Of a stretch of DNA of 64,000 nucleotides, positions 43,240 to 57,974 are shown one piece after another. Position 1 is the first letter of the stretch. The number at the start of each line of letters is the position of its first letter. A program made the position numbers and the translations under genes. This stretch comes from Schistosoma haematobium. Its lineage: Eukaryota; Platyhelminthes; Trematoda; Strigeidida; Schistosomatidae. The stretch spans positions 36,174,536 through 36,238,535 of the forward strand of contig NC_067198.1 of NCBI RefSeq assembly GCF_000699445.3, read 5' to 3'. The notes beneath the pieces were generated by a model that worked only from the letters and a program-made list of their open reading frames with translations, searched no databases and had not been told where the DNA came from.

Positions 43240-46200
43240 TAATAACTAAATAAAAATCAAGTGTTTTACCTGGGTATTATTGTAAACATAAACTAAGTTA
43301 CAATATGAGTGTAGAAACATGAACTACACAAATGGGTTATCAATACTGTTAATAACAAAAGAGAATTGAAAAAATGGAGAATAATACGATGGTAAAAACG
43401 TTGCAACACAGATATTTGGAATATTTCCATGAAAGTTTCAACTCCTTTTTTTTGCTTGAATTCAAGTTCAAGTAAGAACAACAGCGTGATTTCCACATTA
43501 ATGAATTTATTCATCTGAAATCTCATCTGAAAACGTGTAAACTCACTCTATGAAATTAACTGAGAGTTGTTTGTTGCAATGTATACACATGTTCTGTACG
43601 TGTTGTCTTCCATGAAACTAAAGGTTATCTACACTAAAGGAAAGAACTCATTATACATCTATATTTTACTCGGAAGGGAAACGTATCCAGCGCGTTACTT
43701 TTGGAAGATGAGTTTCAATCCGATAGTTTATGTTCTCAACTATAGTCGATCCGTTACGTAGCACGAGAATTACCCATTGTCTTCAGTAATACCCGTCCGA
43801 CATGAGTAAACTGTTTTGGTCTTATCTCCTTATTAAAACTTCTGGAATATTTTTCAAAGTTGAAATGAGTTCGATCGGTGACGAACTTATAGATGTTCAC
43901 CTTTGAGAAGATTAATACTAGGATTTAACAGATCTCCAGTGCCCTCTGAGTTTGATTGCTTCACAATTTTAGCACGTCGTTTAAACTTAATATGATGCGT
44001 GTAAGAATTCAGCTTGATGGTTAGGCATTAATTCCACAGAAGAGTAAATAACCCATAGTTGTCTTACCATCCAATCTCTTATTGGTTTAGTGACTTTCAA
44101 TCATGTTTATTCTTTCATTCCACATCTTGTGTACAGGTAAGTTAGTTTCCTGGATAAAAGACCTATTTTACTAAAGAATTGTGGTTTTCTGTTATAATTT
44201 AAACTGAGAGTTTATGTCTCGTTGGTAGTCATCACTCGACAATATTTTATCATTGCACACCATAGATCAATTAATATTGTATTCATTCAATTAATAATTC
44301 AAAAACTCATTCATAAAACCCTCCTTCAAAACAAAAATAAAAAATGACCAGTCTTTATATATCTCCCGTGATTAATATAAATTATTTATTATGTACGATG
44401 TTGATAAACTTTAACTAAAGAATTTAAGACAAGCTTTTCCTGAATCTAATCTGAGGGATATACAAAATAATTTTTATGTCAAACTTGATCAATTCATTGG
44501 TGAATTGTAGATGAAATCTTCAACACCCTCACATTGTATTTTAATTTCAAAGAATAAAATAGTAACTAGTAAGATAATTTTATCCGGGATACAAGCTTTT
44601 TTCCTAAACAACTGTGAAGATATAGCAATAGAATATGGATGCATTTTCATCTGACTGAAGAACCTCACATCCTGTTAGGCTCTTCGTTTCATTTAACTAT
44701 TTCTTTCATCTTAAAGAATTTAGCTTTTCTCTTTCAAATTATCTGGCAAAAACTTGACTACCTTCAGTCACCTAACTTCGAAACATAATGCATATGACGT
44801 TGAATCACTCAAATTGGTGGCCACTTGGCAGTTTGATCGATAAATCCGATCCGCACTAAGAAGTAGACAAACATTATTTAGTCATTATTCAGTGATCAAT
44901 CATTGCCAATATCTCAGTCCTACAATAGTTCAATCTCCTCCTGTGTATCTTATTGATAACATTTCAGACTATGAGGCTGGATGACGCTGGTTCGGATTCA
45001 CCATGGAACATCAGTGCCGTAGAGAGTGAAGCTAAGCTTGTTGACGAGAGCTAACGACGATTGCTGACGAAACCCAGGTGTGGAGTTATCTACCGACTAC
45101 CTCCAACTGCTATAAATTTCTTTAACTCATTGTTCCATTCCACTATTCACCGAAAAGTTTTATCAAGAAAATTGAGCACCGTATTTTTTCAAACTGTGAA
45201 CTGAGTAGAAATAAGGTGATTAAATAAGCTAAACGGCTATCCATATACTCCTCAGAATAGCGCTGAATAACCTCCGTATGACGAAACGACCGTTCTATAA
45301 CTAACTTCAACACATGATTAAAACTGACTTCAAATTATGCTAAATGTGGAAATTCGCATTTCACTGACAACAAATATCCTTTTAATACTTTGTTAACACT
45401 TAATTTAGTCTTTTTACTAAGTAAACACAATCATATGTACGCTCCACGTCATCATACATGAATGTACATATACAATCTTTGATTTCATTGACTTGTGAAA
45501 TGACCTTTGTAACGTAATTTGAAAAATTTGTACGATTTAGAATGATATTTTGTAGGAATATATATTAATAATCGATAATGCGAGATGATGGTTGTTATAT
45601 TTGATCATCAAGTTCAACATATTACCTCAATGGTTTGGTGCTCACTACCAACCCTAAAAGTGTTTTGCTTATAGCAATGGGGGTCAGTAGTAAGCCAGAA
45701 CGAAATAACTATGTTCATTGCTGCCTGGCTTCCAGTGGTTCTACAACTGGATCAGGTTTACTGACAAAGAACACAGAGTCATACATACCAATATCTTGCA
45801 TACTTCCCATTAAGAGTATAAGACAATAAACAGTATGAATACTAAACCTTAACATCATAATTAACAGAATTCCACCTATTTCAAATTTAAATAGTCATTG
45901 AGGACTGAGTAGGACTGTTTTTATTCAGTCATAAGTTACGGTTTAAGGACTTTTCTGAATTGACTCTATTCATACAGTAAGATGAAACTCATCCACTGAT
46001 ATTTTGAAAATAAGAACCCTACACTTGAATAAAAGAAGAATTTCAGCACATCATTAAAAAATAGTTTCCATCCTTTCTTTTAAGTAGCTTCGGCCTTCGT
46101 GATAATAGACTATTTTAAAACCAATTAAATCCATAGTACTTACCAAACTCTATCATTATTTTGACAATTTATTCATTTCAAAAAGTAACCGAAATTAGTC

Positions 46201-48310
46201 ACACCATGAATAGTAAGAAAATTCCCGTAGTTTTAGACAAGGAACAAAAGTAATTAACTTGGTATGTAAGGCGTAATTTTAAGAATACATCCTGTAGTAG
46301 ATCCTCATTGGTTGGATTATATTTTATCTGGTCAATTAACTGTAGTCCTAAAAACCTTGATCACGTCACAACAGTAGTACGAATAAACGTGTTTCATGTG
46401 CATATGATAAGATGAATCATGTAAACTAATTATTATTCTCTTTTTTGAAATCATTCGGTTTGTAATTAAGTCAGGTAATTTTGGACTATGCACACGTCAA
46501 GCCCTTAAATCATTGTCAGCTTAAAATTCAACAGCATTACGTGATCCTACTTGAATTATGACCTAAATGTTTGCTACTAATACGAAACAACTGTCCTGTT
46601 GTGGTGCCTGCTACTTATATTGATATAAGTAATATATGACGCGAGTCAGAACTGTAATGTCTGGCAGCGGAAGATGGGGAAGATCAAGAAAGGAAGAACG
46701 GGAATAGAAAGCAATTAGTATGGAAATGCAAGAACAAAGAAGTTCGAGACAATTATTGAACATTTTGCAAATTAAGTATTATAGTATGGTTGTCCTCACC
46801 TATGTTTCCTTTCACTACACTGTTACTCTTGATTCTCAACGGATGTTTAACTTCCGTTAATTCGTGGTATTAATGACATTATTTATCTCCACAAGCCTCC
46901 ATACTGAGAAATGTTTAGTTGAGACATATGATCTTGTCAGTCTCTAACATATATCATTGAAGTTTATTTGGTTCTTTTAAGTTGTTTTTTTAATTTGAAA
47001 ACGTTCTTCTGACACTCAAAGTTCTCCCTCATTGAATCCATCATGTGGTTTTAGGAATATTTTGGCTGTAGCTCAGGAATGTTCCACTTCTGCCTGGCTT
47101 ATTACATGTACAGTAGAGTACTTCATCCAGCTGGGGAAGTCGTCAACACTGTCCACCCATAACCTTACCAATGATTAAGCCTAGGAATATCAGTTCTTGA
47201 AACAAATGGACTATTTGCAGACAATTGAGTCAGAGTTCAATGTTCTGAGTTCACAAATTTGATCAATTAGCGATACAATATAACAATCATTAAATGACAT
47301 TGTCTGCTATGACTGAATCAAATCGACTAGTACTTAACAAAACACAACAGAGTTTTGCGAGCTTATAAGAAAGACTAACCTTAGTAGCTATGAGACGATA
47401 TGTCAAAGCTCAGCTCTTCATTACCTTTAATATCTGAAATAAATCCTGTTTCTTCAAAGTTGTGAATAGACTGTACTAAGGAGCAGTTATAAGCATGAAA
47501 TGAGTATTACTCAGGGCTTTTTAGTTAAAAAATCATCGAAATATATTGTAATACGTTGTTAAATCCCCTAGCTGACATTGGGGTCTAAATAAAAATTGAA
47601 AAGTTGTGACGTCTTTACACACAGATTCAATGATGAATACACAGTAGTACGAATCGACTGTGTTAGACAAACATTAACTACTGTATTTTTACTTAGTGAT
47701 TAGAATGACAACATAGAAGTAGAGAAACAGTACACAGAAGATAGTGTATACAAATAAATGTTACTAATGACTGATGCAGACAATCTATCCAGTTTTTCAA
47801 GTTTTCAGCACTTATTCAACCGCCAACATATTTGTAGTTGGTTTTTAACTGTAAAACTTACAGTTAACTAAGATTACACTTCGTAAATAGTTAAGTGATA
47901 TAGTGAAACACAAATACATGGATAACAAAAGCTATTTACAAAACATATATAGAGTGTCAGTAGTTTTCATTTATAAACTTCTGTTACAGTTTTTTCTGTC
48001 TATTAAATTTCTGTGGTAAATATCATATCTGATTTCATTTAACATTTCTAACAAAGGTCTGATAGATAGTAAGCTTATTTGTGTTGACCAACGGATTCCT
48101 TGTTTTATTAGTTTTTAAATTTCCTAATAATTTCAAACATAATCACCTCATTATTGGCATGTTTTTTTAAATGGATAAATACATTCATCCAGTTATCAAT
48201 CAGTTCTTTTCAAATCGGCTCTACAGAATTAAGAACGTAATGTAAACAAAATAGTCAAATTGAACAAACGGAACAAATGTTTAATAATAATCTCCACAAC
48301 CCTATACTGA
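43240..48310. other. No gene seen; scattered repeat relics
   Basis: AT-rich. A decayed hammerhead-SINE-like piece lies at about 45250-45310 (GCTGAATAA...GACGAAACGACCGTTC). Other weak tRNA-like stretches near 44990-45080 were seen. No coding region is supported. Confidence 0.45.
46610..46790 (+). repeat. Dispersed repeat, partner at 14245-14420
   Basis: See 14245-14420. This copy reads TATGACGCGAGTCAGAACTG, then GGCAGCGGAAGATGGGGAAG, and is the cleaner of the two. Confidence 0.45.
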
Positions 48311-48489
48311 TAATCATCATGTGCCTACTAGTGAGTAGCTTCGAGATGTAATTCTCGGAGTTCTAGTGAGAAGCTGTGGTCAGTAGAGTTCAACCATGTC
48401 GGGTGTTAGGCAGTTACTCACCAAACACGACGGAAGATGGTCGCACGATTTCATGGATTGATTGATGTTATACATTAAAACCGTTGAAT

Positions 48490-48660
48490 ACACGCTCAGT
48501 GATCTAGAGGTTAAGCGCTCGTGCGCGGCTAAAATCCCGGGTTCGAGTCTCGCGTGTAGTACCGTGGGTGCGCACTGCTGAGGAGTCCGATAGTCTAACG
48601 GAACGACTGTTCAGTGCTTCTAGGTTTTCAACGGTGGTTTAACACTGATTGGTTCCTGGT
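48490..48660 (+). repeat. Hammerhead SINE, GAAA box damaged
   Basis: Box-B GGGTTCGAGTCTCGCG at about 48539 is followed by GCGCACTGCTGAGGAGTCC. Stem I is perfect (GCACTG against CAGTGC at about 48612) and CTGAGGA is intact, but the GGACGAAAC part reads TAACGGAAC, so the catalytic centre is broken. A further dispersed repeat block lies immediately upstream (about 48313-48480). Confidence 0.75.
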
Positions 48661-48664
48661 CTCA

Positions 48665-51220
48665 GTAAAATGTCTAACAGTTTTTATGAGAATATTAAAC
48701 GATAATTTTATCACACAGAAAACTCTACAGGCTCTGTATTTGTAAAGAACCAATAAAATTATGTAGACCATTCTTCCACTAACTGTCAAAGTTAGCTTAT
48801 AAGCAGTCGTTCCTACGAGCAAATACAATTATGATTGTTCAGCAGTGTACCACATAAAGATGTATTTAGTGTGTTTAGGATTGGTTGGTTCGTTCAAAAA
48901 CTATTTGTCCTCTGACCGATTTATAAAAGAATGAATTAAGGATAGAATCAACAGGCGGGTAGATGTAAATATTATACAAATATGAAACTGTTTTACATTC
49001 ATTTTGTTCTTTTCACCCATCATTAAAAACAAATCATTTAATTCTATTACTCTATGTACCACAACAACAAAAGACTATCCAAGTTACCATCTTCACGAAA
49101 CCTTCACGTAAAACATCAGAAAAACGGATGAATGGTCTCAAGTACCTTCTTTATTTCCACTAAGATTTTTTTCAGAACTGTATATGTACAATACAAAGCC
49201 ATAATGCACTAAAATTAATAAATCTCAACAGATGCTTTAAAACAAATCTGAGTTACAGGTCGCGAATTAATCGACTATAAATTATAGACAGTTAAAATTA
49301 TGGAAACCATAGATGTGTCAGAAGATAACTTAAAACTAAGACTGTATAGACTTTACCTAGCACAAATAAGAACCTATACTTTTGCTTGAAGTATAAACAC
49401 ATCCAACTGACTAGAGCAATAAAATATGACTTAACCTCCATACTCAATCACTAACAGCAACTCTATTTATTGCTTATTAGACAGATTACTTGTTATTCAA
49501 TCCCAGTAACTGATCAAATCAGCTATGGTGAAGAATCATTCAAAACTATCTGAAGAGCTCAGAAGTAAACTTTTGATGATAATTTGCTTTGCGAAAGTCG
49601 GTCAGCTAATTTAGGTGTTACTTCATTAGAAATGGACGACTTAATCGTCAGGTTATTCACAGACAACATCAGCACAAAGGTATACATTAAGTGGAGTTAA
49701 TGGGATGATTGTTACTTGTATTACTAACAGCATTAAAATTGCTATTTGTCGAAGTGAATTTAATACTAACCATAATGGACTATTTATGGCATTAAAAATA
49801 CAATACCGTGTACGTCGACGAATAATAACTCTGAATTTCAATAATCTCACATGAACTGATACAATGGAAAGAAGGGCTTCAGTAGTAATTAAAGTAGAGT
49901 ATTCAACTACTCAGAGGTTCGAACAATCAAACGGGCAATCAATACAGTGTACAAAGTGTACAAAACTAATATTCCTAATTTATTAAGTTTCTGTACTTCT
50001 CATTTTAATCCATACGAAGATAACCAATAGGATCAGAATAAGTCTTCAGTTCTCTATCATATTACAGATCTATGATATGTACATGTCCGTCTTTTAAATT
50101 AATCACACTACATGTAAAAGTTAGAAAATCCTACAAAAAAGTCATTTAGTCATTAAATAACTAGGACTTGGCACTGTCCATCAACGTCAGCAGATCCCAT
50201 TTTTCTGTAGTTGATACTACAAACTAAATTTGGTAAGTCTCCGCTAAGCGTATGAGTATCTTGAACGGATGCTTCGATATTAAACGAATTTATAAATTGA
50301 ATTCATATTTTGGATATTAAATGATGGCTATCATTACTCAGTAACTGGATCGATAGAGCGCTGATGTTATAAGCGCTGAGTACTGACTTAGTTTGAGCCT
50401 CATTGTGAAAATCGACAATAAGATCCAGTGAAATACATTCAGATGATAGGTCCTAAAATTAGGCGACATTCGATGGATAATTTCGTGTTTATTATTATTA
50501 GTAGTAGTATTAGTATTAGTATTAATAGCAGCTGGTTTCGTATACTTACTGGATAATAATTACATCACCTATTCATATCAACTAAAAAAGTTGTTCAGAG
50601 TTTACAAATTTTAAAAACACAGTTCGTATGGATGAGAGTTTCAGCTTTTGCTAACATTTTAATATAGTCTTCACCACATACTGATATCAGCTTTTGAACC
50701 ACTGAAAACTAAGAATCATTGAAGGGCAGTTAAATTGCCATTTTCAAACTTCTAAACAGTACGAGTCATGCGGGATCGAATCTAATACTCCTAGGTCCAT
50801 CAGTGACCATTCAGCAAAGGTGTCACTAATTGACTATTGTTTCTCATGTATATGTAAATGGATTTGCAATCGATAAAGTCAACTCATCGGAATTTTCATT
50901 GGTTTAATTTTTTTAAAACGTTTGGTAAAGAGAGCTAAACTTATGTCAACATTTAAAAAAATCAACACTAAGTTGATTAGATTGATTTGATTTCAATATG
51001 ATGACTTCACTATTGTATCTGTTCTGAGAGTTTTGCCGCTCAGCTCTTAAAATGACTTTCTAGGTATCGATAAGGTTCATAGAAAAAGTCACTGTTATCA
51101 TATATTTAATAATTCTCACAATTTATTTAATTAATAATGGATTCGATGTTGTTAATGGGTATCAATATCTGAAATGTGGTCAATTCCTGATATCATATAG
51201 TGGAACAAAAGAAAATTGTC
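48665..51220. other. No gene seen
   Basis: AT-rich sequence with random short frames. A short GTA/ATT-rich microsatellite lies at about 50489-50525, and weak SINE-like sequence near 50330-50450. Confidence 0.45.
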
Positions 51221-51224
51221 ATTG

Positions 51225-51310
51225 GAATCATGAACCCATCAACGTTAGACACCAGTGATAACCTGGAAGTACTGGACGGCCGTTTCGTTCAAGTATGAGG
51301 AAGGGAAATG
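51225..51310 (-). repeat. Hammerhead SINE, 3' part only
   Basis: Minus-strand reading: GAACGAAACGGCCGTCCAGT, then the family 3' region (CTTCCAGGTT ... GTCTAACGTTGATGGGTTCA). The tRNA-like half and the CTGAGGA box are missing; the GAAA box and GTC cleavage site are intact. Confidence 0.65.
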
Positions 51311-51814
51311 TATTAAAATCTGTTAGTTCATCACTTCTCTGGAGTCAGGGTCTTCAAAGTCAAATCGAAATATGTACACTAATAAAGAGACGGGAAAAAT
51401 CCAGTAAGGCATTCTTCACAAAAGTAAAATATATCAGATTAACCAAATGAAATCTAAATTGAGTTTTTTTAATCAAAACGCGTCTTTTAATAAATACCAT
51501 CCCTCTTCATTTATTAATTGATTCCCCCTTTTCTACGACTTCACAATTTCGTCAATACAATATGTAAGGCCTGTTTCTTGGTATACTATTGTATCAAAGT
51601 ACATGTGTTTCCTGAATGAGTTGACTTAGTATTAACATTTAATAAAGTTTGATTGTGCTTAGTAGTGAAATCCAGGACGAAAGTTTCGTTCCAACTTCTA
51701 TTAATACTGAAATTAATTGACCAGATGATGACCTGATTAGATCTTAGATCTTACAATCGTCAACGTTTTAAATGACTTACAATAATAGTTTTATCGTAAT
51801 CTCATTTGGTGTAC

Positions 51815-51985
51815 CATCAAAAGCCTGGGAGTACTAAATAGCTGTTTCATCCTAAAATGAAACTCCTCAATAATGCACATCAACGAAATCATCAGAGATC
51901 GAGTTTAGACCCTTCATGTGTTGCAGTGAACGTCCCTAAATATTGGAACCACTGAGCTGGTGTAAAACTTCACTATAGTAACTTC
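51815..51985 (-). repeat. Hammerhead SINE, decayed full-length copy
   Basis: Minus strand: CAGCTCAGTGGTTC at the 5' side, a degraded box-B region, then TTGAGGAG (core C changed to T), ...TAGGATGAAACAGC. The overall order matches the family. Confidence 0.6.
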
Positions 51986-51989
51986 AGTT

Positions 51990-54804
51990 AACGTAAAATA
52001 TCACACAACGGCTGTTTTTCTTCCGAAATGATTAGTTACTTGTGCTCTCCAGTTGCTATTTTGCTACATGATTTCCAGATCATCTCCGTTAGTATATAAA
52101 CAGAGAAGCTATCAGAAGAGTGTTTATTCGAGTACATGAACTGAGTGAATGTTCGCATTGATTTCGTGTGACTTGGACAAATAAATGAATTGATAAATAA
52201 TAAATATCTATAAAAGCTAACTATTCTGTTTTCAAAAAAAAACATTGGAAAATATCTGGCAGTAAAGACGATCGTCCAGAATTAAACGTTCATATCTACA
52301 GGGTACATGAACAATCGAATTTCACATATAATCAATCGGTATGATTATCAATTTATACAAGTTAGATGACCGACAGAAACAACCTGAATTCCAATCCTTT
52401 CCAGCCCCCACAAAATGAAAGCCGATAGAGAGATTCACAATCGATTCAATATTCGAAATGAATTGTGAATTTTAAAAACGAAAAAGAAAATTTGTTACAA
52501 TACAGAAGTAATTGATCGAATAAATTAATAAATAATGGATATAGAAAAAGTGAAATCGGTGATAGGTCTAGAATATTTTCGTTTTCCACTTTTAAAGGTA
52601 CTCTATGATCAACTATTGTGAAAACACTCATTCAGTATTGCACAGAATATTGTATAAAATCTCACTGTATACTTTCAAATATATAATTATGAATGCATCG
52701 TATTATTATCTTTATCCTGTGTATTCTATTTGTTTTGTCTGCAGTACATTGGTTTACATAGAGATATTCAACTGATTCACTGATTAGTTTACGAGTTATA
52801 AATTAACTTTTACGTTTCAATAATTATTACTCTCTGTTAGGCTAGAAATATAATACATTGTAACTGAAGAGGCGATCCGCGATGGGATGGTGAGTGAGCA
52901 ATGCTATAATGTCATACTAGGTTACAATTAGCTAACCAGTACTCTCTGGTTAAAAGAGTACACTATCTGAAATAAACCTGCAGCAAATACAATCTACAAA
53001 TTAAACCAATCTTAGAAAAAATCCTTCAACTAAACTATAATAATCAGTTCACTTATGACCTATTTCCAGGTGTTCCTGAAGTTTCCATGAGAATTCATGA
53101 GTGACAGTGTTCATAGAAGTTGGGAAGGAAATAGTTGTCATCAGTCCCATTGACTGATCGTCGTGCAATACCCTAAGTTGATTGGAATTATAATAGTAAG
53201 ATCTTTCACCGACAAAGTGGTTCTAATATCTAAACATTCGCTTAGAAAATGTACGATCCTTGACTGGATTCCTGATGGGTTTGTGGGTACAAACACCTTA
53301 GGAAATTCCACACTACAAGGAAAGAGATATCCAGTTCCCCTTAGTTTTCAATAGTAGCCTGCCTTTGATTCTGTTAATTTTTGTATTTACGATTAGATAT
53401 TTTATTTTATGACTTTAGGAGGAAGACGTTAAATATTATTGTCCTGTTGTTCCAAATTCGATATCCATTCACATGAAGACTTTGAATAAATGATTTGGTT
53501 CTAGTCTGTTGTGCGTTATTGACTAATCTGATTTGTAGATAACTTTTACAGTGGTCTAACACTAAGTAGAGAATCATAAAATATAACGTTCCACCTTACA
53601 ACTATGTTCTAGTCCAAAATTCTTTAGAAGTGAGCAAATAAAACGGCACTCGACCGGAATCAGGAATTTCAAGTACATGAGTAAGAATTCAATGTTATAC
53701 ATTCAAAACCGTTAGTATTTTGTGATAGTGAATCGACAAACTTCCAATACCGTCTGCTGATAACTATCTCACACTCGATACAGCTGAAGTTCATCATAGT
53801 CGTGGATAAAAACTGGCTAGAATAACCAAACTGAAACATACACCTATCCACTGGTTTTTAATAAATCTTCAACTAAAAATTGTCTTTGAATCTGATTTTA
53901 GCTAGTAGTCACTGTTTATCCTATAAAAACGTACAAAATATATCCGTTAAACACAAATCAGACTTTCAACACTATCCCAATAAGCAAATAAAATGACAAG
54001 TTCAGGAAAGATCAAAGATAATTTCAATCATTTATATATAGATAGCTGCATGTAAATTCAACACTTAGATTAATGTCCAGACCACTGTTTATAAAAAAGA
54101 AGTGTTAGACCTCGACAAATCAAAATAATAATTTTCGAAGACGAAAAAAACACCACAACTTATCACCACTTACATTGTCGTACCAAATGTTTGCTTTCCA
54201 GAGTAGGTATTTTTTATCGAATGAATCGGACTGCATTTTATTCCAGTTTTAAATTTGAACCGAGTTGATATTTTTTTATATATTTATGTATATATTCATT
54301 TACTTATATTTATTTAACAATGTATAATAATTCGTTTTGTTTACTTAACGATAGTGAATTTGATAAACTTTACTGGATTAGTACAAAGTTTCATGTCAAT
54401 TTCGAAATAGCTTGTATGTGTGCAACAATCCGCTACATCCGATTCAGATATAACCACTTTTTACATGTTTACCCATCCAGTTATACGAGTGAGAATATTG
54501 AGTTGTAATTAGAACGACCGAATGAGTACATACACAAAAGCATATAGACGGAGACCTTAATCAATTACATGGTCGGTGTTTATAACTTTTTACCAACTGT
54601 TTAACCTTGAAGTGTTTGGTTTTTCCACAGACATATATGCCTAGATTTCCCCAGTTCATTAATATGTCTGTATATTGAATCCTTGATTTATTCATCAAAA
54701 ACATTCATCGATAAGTGATTGATTAGGTTAATCTATCAAGTCTACCGGTTGCATAATATCAGATCATTATTGAGTTGTATTTGTGTCGTATACAAAGAAT
54801 ACAA

Positions 54805-54866
<62 letters not shown>

Positions 54867-56590
54867 ACGAGTTCACGATTTGTATGGGGAATCTCACGAA
54901 AATTAACCCTATATTGGTCAAAAGACAAAAAAGTCTATTGGAAGTTTCAACCGTTACAAAGTAGCTTGTGAAATTTTATCTACTTATTCTGGGTATCAGT
55001 AGTGTTCTACAGTTCATGGTGTTCAGTGACATATTCTCATCGTGATTGTCATCATTTCATATTTTAATACTTTTTCATATAATCAACAACCTAATATAGT
55101 GAGTGAATTCATCTGTGTTTTGGTTTCTTTTGCTAAAACTAAGCTTTAAAAATCATACTGATAAACAATCTCGTTAATAGTAGTATAAATACTTTTTTAA
55201 AAAGAGAATGTAAGAACGTAAATCTCGAATTTTAAACCATAAAGTTTCAATGAAGTGTTTTCCTCCTTTATATTCTTAGAATGATAGCTTATATAAATCG
55301 ATAAGTATTCCATCTAATTGTCGGCTGGATCACTTAAACTTAGATGTATTTGATCAATCTAAAATAAATGATGAAACTTGAGTCTTGGATTCCATTTGAC
55401 AATAGCTACTTCAATGTAACTGAAATGATCATTGGATATTTCCGACTGTGATAATAATTGATATCTTACTAATTAGTACCGAACGGTTACATTTCAGTGA
55501 TATTAATCATTAATACTCGTTAAATTAATTGAGGTGATGTTAATACTGCTTAAAGTAAGAGAATTACTTGTTCAGATTAATAACTTTAGGGATGTTGTGT
55601 TTTGTGCTTTAGATAGTTTAATTGTGTGTTTGTCAACATTGTTCTGGACACAATTATTATTACCTTATTTGAATAGAAGTGAGTGAAAATTGTGTGACTA
55701 AATGGATACTGGTTAGGTACAAGCATTCAGCAAAGTGGTTAATGTATGTTTCTTCGGTTAGAGAACCTTGCATGTATTTGCATCGATCCGAATGTCACAC
55801 CACATCACCACAGAAGTATTTTAGAGTAGTAGAAGTAGTTACAGTAATGATGGTAGTGGGAAACGTTGAACACAGACAATACAGTTCGAGGAAATATAAT
55901 GGGTTTGTGAGAGAAAAAGTATGGGATTATTTTTGACTCAAAATCTAAGGGAAGATAAAGAGTGAACATTTATAAGCTATAACAATCTATTCTGAGATAT
56001 ATCATACATTCTAAACCATTTGTTATAACAACCACTAGAACTCCAATCAGATATTTTAAGCCTACCAGCATAACTCAGTCCAACAGCCAGTGGCTTCATT
56101 GACTAATGTCATTTCTTTATTTGGCTTTCCTTAGCTTTCTTCCAATCTACTTCTACACAAATAAACATTAACCATCGAGATAAGTGGGGAGCGATTATGA
56201 GTACCTCATGTATCAACCAGCTAAGTTAATGAAAATTCACCACCTCATCAACAAATTTACAATTTTGGGATAAGATCTCAAGTTTAACCTCAGCACTGCA
56301 CACTTAACGACCTCAGCATATGTGAACAGTGCTTTGAAGGTATATATGATCAAATATGAGCAACCTACGAATACCCTCTAGTTTTAGAGGACATATCACG
56401 GCCTTAGTGAGGAAAATAACATATCGGTATTTTTTATTCTTCGAGCACCACTAATATAACATGAGCTAGCTAACTCTTTATGAAAGATTTGAATCTGAAC
56501 TATTCAGTGACATAATCATTCGCTTTTTAGTGGCCCTTGGAATATCTGACTCCAGTTTGATAGTATGATTATCGTTATTGACTTATCGGT
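51990..56590. other. No gene seen; one TA tract
   Basis: AT-rich sequence. The open frames are short and without recognisable motifs. The frame at 54719-54964 is produced by the TA tract. Confidence 0.5.
54808..54862. repeat. TA dinucleotide microsatellite
   Basis: About 27 uninterrupted TA units. Confidence 0.99.
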
Positions 56591-56599
56591 GTTATCAGT

Positions 56600-57000
56600 C
56601 GTATGTAATTATCGACTTAACTCGCGTTAGTGAATAACAGAATTAAGATAAGTCAAATACGAGAATGAAATTTTGAATACGTATACTTCGTACAATCGTT
56701 CATCAGAAAGCAAAGAAACACAAAACGACGCGCAATAGACAAGACGAGTGAGCTAACTCAACTTAACCAAGAATAAATCGAAATTTATGGTCAGACACAA
56801 ACAAGTTACAGACATGTGATGAGTAAGATAAGAAATACACACACGTACGCTTACATGAAAACAGTCTATGTTGATAAGTAAATAATGAACAAGATGTAAA
56901 TGTGACTCAAGAAGAATGAATAAATTGGTTTATCCAGAAACTAGAATACCTATATGGGCTCGACATGGAGCTAGTACTACAACCACTTATATCATTAAAT
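56600..57000 (+). repeat. Dispersed 400-bp repeat, partner at 59585-59995
   Basis: Shares a long colinear alignment with 59585-59995. Shared landmarks are CGCGTTxGTGAATAAC, AGTCxAATACGA, GACGCGC, AGGTTACAGACA/AAGTTACAGACA, ACGCTxACAT.AAAACAGTC, GTTGATAAGTAA and ACTCAAGAAGAA. No ORF and no tRNA-like promoter. It could be an LTR, but the ends are not resolved. Confidence 0.6.
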
Positions 57001-57070
57001 TATTCAAGTTATAAATAGACTCGTGAAAATCCAAACCGAATGAAATAATCAACCAGTAGATGCTAGACAA

Positions 57071-57203
57071 CGGTGGATCTGACGCAATGTGAAGGCGCGG
57101 ATCGGATCTGGAACTCTAAGCAACTGGGAAGGAAGGCCCAGGACAGAGTGGGTTGGAGAGTGCTGGTTGGCGGTCTATTGGTAGTAACAGGCGAAAGTAA
57201 GTA
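57071..57203 (+). mobile_element. 133-bp RTE stub with 13-bp target duplication
   Basis: AGATGCTAGACAA occurs at 57058-57070 and 57204-57216. The stub encodes the last residues of an SR2-like RTE ORF (AQDRVGWRVLVGGLL) and ends in GGCGAAAGTAAGTA. An extreme 5' truncation with intact duplication shows a genuine insertion. Confidence 0.85.
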
Positions 57204-57974
57204 AGATGCTAGACAATTTAATTTTATTCAATAACTCTTCAGCTTTAATTATGATTGAATTCATTCAAATAATTATGTTTACAATACTTTTGTTTGATGT
57301 CAAAATGAAAAGCAAACCTATTTTTCAGCATAGATATATCGTTATCACTAATATTTAATATAGAAAACACTATTTGGTAAATTACTTTGATCCACCTATC
57401 CTGGTTGGTTGAATTAGAATTTTGTTTTATAGAATAAAAATGCAGTGAATTGTCTGATAAGAGATTGAAAAATTGAACAAACAACTTTAGAAGAGTAAAT
57501 TTCATCTGATAGTAAAATAAACTCACATGAAGTTGGAGATGAGACGAGGAATTTTATTGTTAGACATACAATTCCCATTTAGACAATAAAAACACCGAGT
57601 TCGGCGAAGAGATTTCTTTTCAACGAGTCTATTATCAAGCTAGTACAATCGTATATATCTAATGTATGAATTCCGTGAGGATATATGAACAATGAATAAA
57701 CATGATGATACAATATAAAGGTTATAATAAGAGATTACATAGTGTAAATAAAAACAATCAAAGGTTGTGTATGTACAAATGAGAAACCTTGTAAGATTAA
57801 TAGGTTAGCAGCTCACTGTAGTATGAATGCGGTAAGATAATTAAAATGTCTTTTTGTCACAATGATTAAAAATAGCTGAGGGATTAAATGAAATGAAGCG
57901 ATATCAGAAATAGTTGTGAGTGGAATAATGGAGATATGAAAAATAATTAAACAGAGAGGGGGATATTTTCGAAT

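Noticed and set aside
52446..52631. Minus-strand hydrophobic frame as a small gene
   Set aside because: AT-rich random frame with no start or splice context and no recognisable motif.
54719..54964. 81-codon open frame with a long Ile-Tyr repeat
   Set aside because: Produced by translation of the TA microsatellite at 54808-54862; flanks show no coding signal.
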